From the NCBI RefSeq assembly GCF_002864045.1, contig NZ_PJPV01000113.1, positions 1 through 34,541 of the forward strand: a DNA stretch of 34,541 nt. The letters run 5' to 3'. The first letter of the stretch is position 1, and the number at the start of each line of letters is the position of its first letter. Origin of the DNA: Endozoicomonas acroporae. Lineage in GTDB: Bacteria > Pseudomonadota > Gammaproteobacteria > Pseudomonadales > Endozoicomonadaceae. Below, piece by piece: positions 30,671 to 34,541 of this stretch. Under the pieces are notes generated by a model. It was not told the origin of the DNA. It saw only the letters and a program-made list of their open reading frames with translations, and searched no databases. The position numbers and the translations under genes are program-made.

Positions 30671-32098
30671 ATGAACTTAATCCCCGTAATTATGTCAGGT
30701 GGCTCTGGCAGCCGCCTTTGGCCTCAGTCCCGTTCGTTGTACCCAAAGCAGTTTCTGCCTCTGGTTGATGAACAAACCATGTTGCAGAATACAGTGACCC
30801 GGTTGGATAGATTAGACTCTGTTTCTGCTCCAATGGTGATTGCCAATGAAGAGCACCGTTTCCTAGTAGCGGAGCAGTTCCGGCAGATGGGTCGACAAGC
30901 TTTAGCCATTATTCTGGAGCCTGTAGGCAGGAATACTGCACCTGCGGTTACTCTTGCAGCATTGAAAGCTAAGGCCGCTTCTGAAGAACAGGAGCCTCTG
31001 TTATTAGTTTTGGCTGCGGATCATGTGATTAAGGATATTGCTGCTTTTCATCAGGCGGTTGAAGCTGCGTTGCCTGCGGCCAGAGATGGCAAGTTGGTTA
31101 CTTTCGGTATTGTGCCTACCCATCCGGAAACCGGTTATGGCTATATCAAGGCCGATAAAGAATTAATAGCCAATAGTCAGCAGGTTGCCCTTGTAGAAAA
31201 TTTTGTGGAGAAGCCAGATCTGGAAACGGCTAAGGGCTATCTCGCTTCTGGTGACTATTATTGGAACTCTGGCATGTTTCTGTTTAAGGCCTCCCGCTAC
31301 CTGGAAGAACTTAAGAAATTCAGACCCGATATTCTGGAAGCCTGTGAAAAGGCTATTGCGGTACAAAATGCCGATCTTGATTTTGTTCGACTGGATGAAG
31401 TAGCTTTTACCGCCTGCCCGGATGAATCCATTGATTATGCTGTGATGGAAAAAACCTCCGATGCGGTGGTGGTGCCACTGGATGCAGGCTGGTCCGATGT
31501 GGGTTCCTGGACCTCATTGGCAGATATCTGTGAAAAGGATGAGTCAGGTAACTCTGTTCAGGGTGATGTTCTGCTGCAGGATACCCGCAACACTTACGTG
31601 CGCAGTGAGAAAAAACTGATTGCCACTGTGGGTGTTGATGACTTGGTCATCACCGAAAGCGATGATGCCATTCTGGTTGCCCACAAGGATCGGGTGCAGG
31701 ATGTTAAAAAGATTGTTGACCGGCTGAAAGCAGAAAACCGTACAGAGGTAAAACTGCATCGCAAAGTCTATCGCCCTTGGGGTGCCTACGACTCCATTGA
31801 TATGGGCGAACGCTTCCAGGTAAAGCGCATTACCGTTAAGCCTGGAGCACAGCTCTCATTACAGATGCACCATCACCGCGCGGAACACTGGATTGTGGTT
31901 AAAGGCACCGCAGTGGTCACCAATGGTGATCAGGAAATTCTGCTGACCGAGAACCAGTCCACCTATATCCCCATTGGCGTGGTGCATCGGCTGGAAAACC
32001 CTGGCAAATTCGACCTTGAGCTGATTGAGGTACAGAGCGGTGGTTATCTGGGTGAGGATGATATTGTCCGGTTTGAAGATACCTATGGAAGAACTTGA
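30671..32098 (+). CDS. manC: Mannose-1-phosphate guanylyltransferase / mannose-6-phosphate isomerase
   Basis: Bifunctional 475-residue enzyme making GDP-mannose from mannose-1-phosphate, with an isomerase domain for fructose-6-phosphate. The N-terminal GTP motif is MSGGSGSRLWPQSRSLYPKQ (about 8-27), and ETGYGYI and FVEKPD follow. The C-terminal type II PMI cupin shows LSLQMHHHRAEHWIVVKGTA and the domain-linking RPWGAYDSID. ATG 30671 is the conserved start. GC content and codon use are noticeably higher than upstream, like a more conserved genome segment. manB follows 50 bp downstream. Confidence 0.92.
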   Translation: MNLIPVIMSGGSGSRLWPQSRSLYPKQFLPLVDEQTMLQNTVTRLDRLDSVSAPMVIANEEHRFLVAEQFRQMGRQALAIILEPVGRNTAPAVTLAALKAKAASEEQEPLLLVLAADHVIKDIAAFHQAVEAALPAARDGKLVTFGIVPTHPETGYGYIKADKELIANSQQVALVENFVEKPDLETAKGYLASGDYYWNSGMFLFKASRYLEELKKFRPDILEACEKAIAVQNADLDFVRLDEVAFTACPDESIDYAVMEKTSDAVVVPLDAGWSDVGSWTSLADICEKDESGNSVQGDVLLQDTRNTYVRSEKKLIATVGVDDLVITESDDAILVAHKDRVQDVKKIVDRLKAENRTEVKLHRKVYRPWGAYDSIDMGERFQVKRITVKPGAQLSLQMHHHRAEHWIVVKGTAVVTNGDQEILLTENQSTYIPIGVVHRLENPGKFDLELIEVQSGGYLGEDDIVRFEDTYGRT

Positions 32099-32148
32099 TC
32101 AGCAGCAAACATTCCCGCCAGCCACTCAACCTGTTTTTAGAAACCCTT

Positions 32149-33543
32149 ATGAATATACTGCCCTGCTTCAAGGCCTATGATATCCGTGGCCGTATGCCCG
32201 ATGAATTGAATGAAGATATTGCCTGGCGGATTGGCCGGGCGACGGCGGCATTCTTAAATACCAGTTCGCAACACAAAACCATGGTGGTGGGTGGTGATAT
32301 TCGTCTTTCTACACCAGAACTGAAAACAGCCTTGAGCGATGGGTTGCGTGCCGGTGGTGTGGAGGTGATTGATATTGGCCTGTGTGGTACTGAAGAGGTT
32401 TATTTTGCCACTTCGCACCTGAAGGCGGATGGCGGCATTATGGTGACTGCCAGCCATAACCCGAAAGACTACAACGGTATGAAGCTGGTACGGGAAGAAA
32501 GCAAGCCGATTTCCGGGGATACCGGGCTGCGGGAGATCCAACGGCTGGCTGAAGAAGTGTTTGTGGAACCGAACAGAATAGGCTCTCCAGATATCCCATT
32601 TGGCTCTTATCGCAAGATCAGCAACCTTGCCCCTTATGTGGAGCATATTCTGGGGTATATCAAATCGGATGAGTTGAAGCCTCTGAAACTGGTGGTGAAT
32701 GCTGGTAATGGGGCTGCCGGGCATGTAATTGATGCCATTGAGGAACGGTTTAAAGCGACCGGTGTGCCGGTGCAGTTTGTGAAGATTCACCATGAACCGG
32801 ATGGTAACTTTCCCCATGGGATTCCTAATCCGCTGTTACACGATTGTCGGCAGGCAACTGTGGATGCGGTGCTGGAGCACAAGGCGGATATTGGCATAGC
32901 TTGGGATGGGGATTTTGACCGCTGCTTTCTGTTTGATGAGAAAGGCCAGTTTATTGAAGGGTATTATATTGTCGGGCTGCTGGGCCAGGCGTTTCTGGCT
33001 CATTATCCTGGTGCGAAGATTATCCATGATCCTCGCTTAACCTGGAACACCATTGATCAGGTCTCTGCAGCTGGCGGTGTGCCGGTGCTGTGCAAAACCG
33101 GACACGCCTTTATAAAGGAACGGATGCGGGAAGAGGATGCAGTCTATGGTGGTGAGATGAGTGCCCACCATTATTTCCGTGACTTTGCCTACTGTGACTC
33201 CGGGATGATTCCGTGGCTGCTGGTAACTGAGTTAATGTCCCATAAGGGGAAGAAGCTTTCTGAACTGGTGGCTGAACGCATTGCTTTGTTCCCATCCTCT
33301 GGCGAGATTAACAGCACATTGGATAATCCACAGGCGGCTATCGACCGGATTCTGGCAATTTATGAAAAGGATGCGGTGGCTGTGGACCATACCGATGGTA
33401 TCTCACTGGATATGGGTGAGTGGCGTTTTAACCTGCGACTTTCTAATACGGAGCCGGTAATTCGTTTGAACGTGGAGAGTCGGGGGGATGTGGCTCTGAT
33501 GGAGGAAAAAACCGCTGAGCTACTGGGGCTTATCAGGGAGTGA
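32149..33543 (+). CDS. manB: Phosphomannomutase / phosphoglucomutase
   Basis: A 464-residue alpha-D-phosphohexomutase interconverting mannose-6-phosphate and mannose-1-phosphate for ManC. The phosphoserine loop is MVTASHNPKDYNGMK (TASHNP). The metal-binding loop is IAWDGDFDRC and the sugar-binding loop is GGEMSAHHYF. The C-terminal phosphate loop (RLSNTEPVIRLNVESR) is complete. ATG 32149 (MNILPCFKAYDIRG) fits the family; an open frame from TTG 32095 overlaps manC and is not preferred. It partners manC to make GDP-mannose for the GT4 enzymes. Confidence 0.92.
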   Translation: MNILPCFKAYDIRGRMPDELNEDIAWRIGRATAAFLNTSSQHKTMVVGGDIRLSTPELKTALSDGLRAGGVEVIDIGLCGTEEVYFATSHLKADGGIMVTASHNPKDYNGMKLVREESKPISGDTGLREIQRLAEEVFVEPNRIGSPDIPFGSYRKISNLAPYVEHILGYIKSDELKPLKLVVNAGNGAAGHVIDAIEERFKATGVPVQFVKIHHEPDGNFPHGIPNPLLHDCRQATVDAVLEHKADIGIAWDGDFDRCFLFDEKGQFIEGYYIVGLLGQAFLAHYPGAKIIHDPRLTWNTIDQVSAAGGVPVLCKTGHAFIKERMREEDAVYGGEMSAHHYFRDFAYCDSGMIPWLLVTELMSHKGKKLSELVAERIALFPSSGEINSTLDNPQAAIDRILAIYEKDAVAVDHTDGISLDMGEWRFNLRLSNTEPVIRLNVESRGDVALMEEKTAELLGLIRE

Positions 33544-33549
33544 CTGTTT

Positions 33550-33909
33550 TTGGTACGAATTTTAGCGGTTAGCTGGCTGGCCTTTCTGGTGATTCTTTCG
33601 GCCAGCAAAAGCCTCGGTTATGGCCACTGGGCCTGGGGCAGTATTGAGCGTTTTTTGGGCGGCAATTTGCAGATGCATTTTGTGATGGCCTTTATTCTTT
33701 CTGTGCTGGCTCATCTGGCTTGCTCAGGGTTCTGGCACCGGGGCTGGTTATTATTACTGCTGATTACTGGCTGCGCTCTGGATGAAAGTTTGCAAGCCGT
33801 GCTGCCCCTACGTAATTTTAACCCGCTGGATTTTCTGGTGACCTGCGCCGGATTATTGCTGGCGGCTTTGCCTTTTCTTGTTTCACAATGGCGCAGGCAA
33901 ATTGCCTAA
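33550..33909 (+). CDS. VanZ-like small membrane protein
   Basis: A 119-residue protein with about four hydrophobic helices: FLVILSASKSLGYGHW, MHFVMAFILSVLAHL, WLLLLLITGCAL and DFLVTCAGLLLAALPF. The layout and the DESLQAVLPLRNFNPLDF stretch resemble VanZ-family proteins. It begins at TTG 33550, just 6 bp after manB, with no clear ribosome binding site. VanZ-like genes are often found beside polysaccharide loci, where a role is not established. Confidence 0.6.
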   Translation: MVRILAVSWLAFLVILSASKSLGYGHWAWGSIERFLGGNLQMHFVMAFILSVLAHLACSGFWHRGWLLLLLITGCALDESLQAVLPLRNFNPLDFLVTCAGLLLAALPFLVSQWRRQIA

Positions 33910-33941
33910 CCGTTCTTTGATGTTTCTGGTATAGAAAATAA

Positions 33942-34541
33942 ATGCCTACCTCATTGTTATCTGGCCGATCCCGGCTGCCTCTTTTTTTACTGGTCATTAT
34001 GGATGTGGCCATTGCCTTTGGCTGTGCGGAGCTATCCGAATGGGTGCGTTTTGGTAACCATGCTACCCACTATCTGAATGTGATGTATATGCAGGCGCTT
34101 CTGGTGGTGGTGTTTTCGTTTTTGTGTGATGTGTATGCCCCCTGGCGTGGGCGACGGATCAGTGAGCGATTGACCAAGGTGGCCATTGCCTGGGCATTGT
34201 CGTTTACGGCGCTGATCGCTTTTATGGTGATGACCAAGACCACCGAGCGCTATTCCCGTATCTGGCTGTTTACCTGGATAGGACTGACCATCCCCATGAC
34301 ATTGGTGATCCGGTTCACTCTTTATCGAATGCTGATGCGGTTTCGTAGCCGTGGGCGCAATACCCGCCATATACTGGTTATTGGCGATGGCCGTAATTTT
34401 GAGGCCCTGCGGGAATACTTCTCCAAAGATAATGCCTATGGTTATCGGTTGCAGCATATTATCGAGCACCGTACTGATGAGCAGGCACTGGCAGAACTGG
34501 AGCAGTACCTGGCCAGAAAAGAGGCCTTTGATGAGTGTTGG
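33942..34541 (+). CDS. Undecaprenyl-phosphate sugar phosphotransferase (PNPT family), partial
   Basis: The first 200 codons of a gene that runs off the window. The N-terminus has four to five hydrophobic segments (LPLFLLVIMDVAIAFG onwards) and then a CoA-binding-like/Rossmann domain (ILVIGDGRNF), the architecture of WbaP/WcaJ enzymes. These attach the first sugar-1-phosphate to undecaprenyl phosphate. The catalytic C-terminal domain lies beyond 34541. ATG 33942 begins MPTSLLSGRS. It would initiate repeat-unit synthesis for the cluster; which sugar is used cannot be seen. Confidence 0.8.
   Translation, partial: MPTSLLSGRSRLPLFLLVIMDVAIAFGCAELSEWVRFGNHATHYLNVMYMQALLVVVFSFLCDVYAPWRGRRISERLTKVAIAWALSFTALIAFMVMTKTTERYSRIWLFTWIGLTIPMTLVIRFTLYRMLMRFRSRGRNTRHILVIGDGRNFEALREYFSKDNAYGYRLQHIIEHRTDEQALAELEQYLARKEAFDECW

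Overview
The window looks like chromosomal DNA of a marine-type gammaproteobacterium. Protein families and the REP/RAYT repeat style are gammaproteobacterial; an Endozoicomonas/Oceanospirillales relative is my guess, not something the sequence proves. Most of it divides into a defence locus, a repeat-delimited accessory region and a surface-polysaccharide locus.

1-1,966 is a decayed edge. It holds a 204-bp inverted-repeat element, a truncated livH-like permease start, two small minus-strand ORFs (one with an in-frame TGA) and a small plus-strand ORF. 1,986-8,120 (minus strand) is a type IV-A CRISPR-Cas locus transcribed csf1 - csf5 (cas6) - csf4 (dinG) - csf3 - csf2, then a degenerate three-repeat mini-array. 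No cas1/cas2 and no nuclease are visible. Five palindromic repeats of three sequence families sit in or beside the operon; one is inserted in frame inside dinG.

8,242-14,084 is an accessory region. A RfaH-type ops motif at 8,700 points rightward. It is followed by a REP-associated tyrosine transposase (RAYT) and by single-gene or gene-pair modules separated by runs of a GACCTGACCCCG(G/A)TTTT repeat. Cargo is paired small membrane proteins (duplicated at 99% identity), a HEPN/MNT toxin-antitoxin pair, a structured non-coding stretch, an HNH endonuclease and an acyltransferase broken at a T9 tract.

14,085-30,550 is an AT-rich, all-plus-strand surface glycan cluster. LegB/C/G/I, PtmE, PtmF, LegF and PtmA homologues make a CMP-activated legionaminic-type nonulosonic acid by the GDP-sugar route. 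No LegH-type N-acetyltransferase is present; a sugar N-formyltransferase sits in the cluster, which predicts a 7-N-formyl sugar. A KpsC/S-like or sialyltransferase-like gene, Wzx flippase, Wzy polymerase, two GT4 glycosyltransferases and a nucleotide-sugar epimerase follow. From 30,671 base composition becomes more GC-rich: manC, manB, a VanZ-like protein and the start of an undecaprenyl-phosphate sugar-phosphotransferase, cut by the window end. Together these supply GDP-mannose, lipid-linked initiation, assembly, flipping and polymerisation of an O-antigen or capsule repeat unit.

All calls come from reading the sequence and remembered family features; no database search was run.
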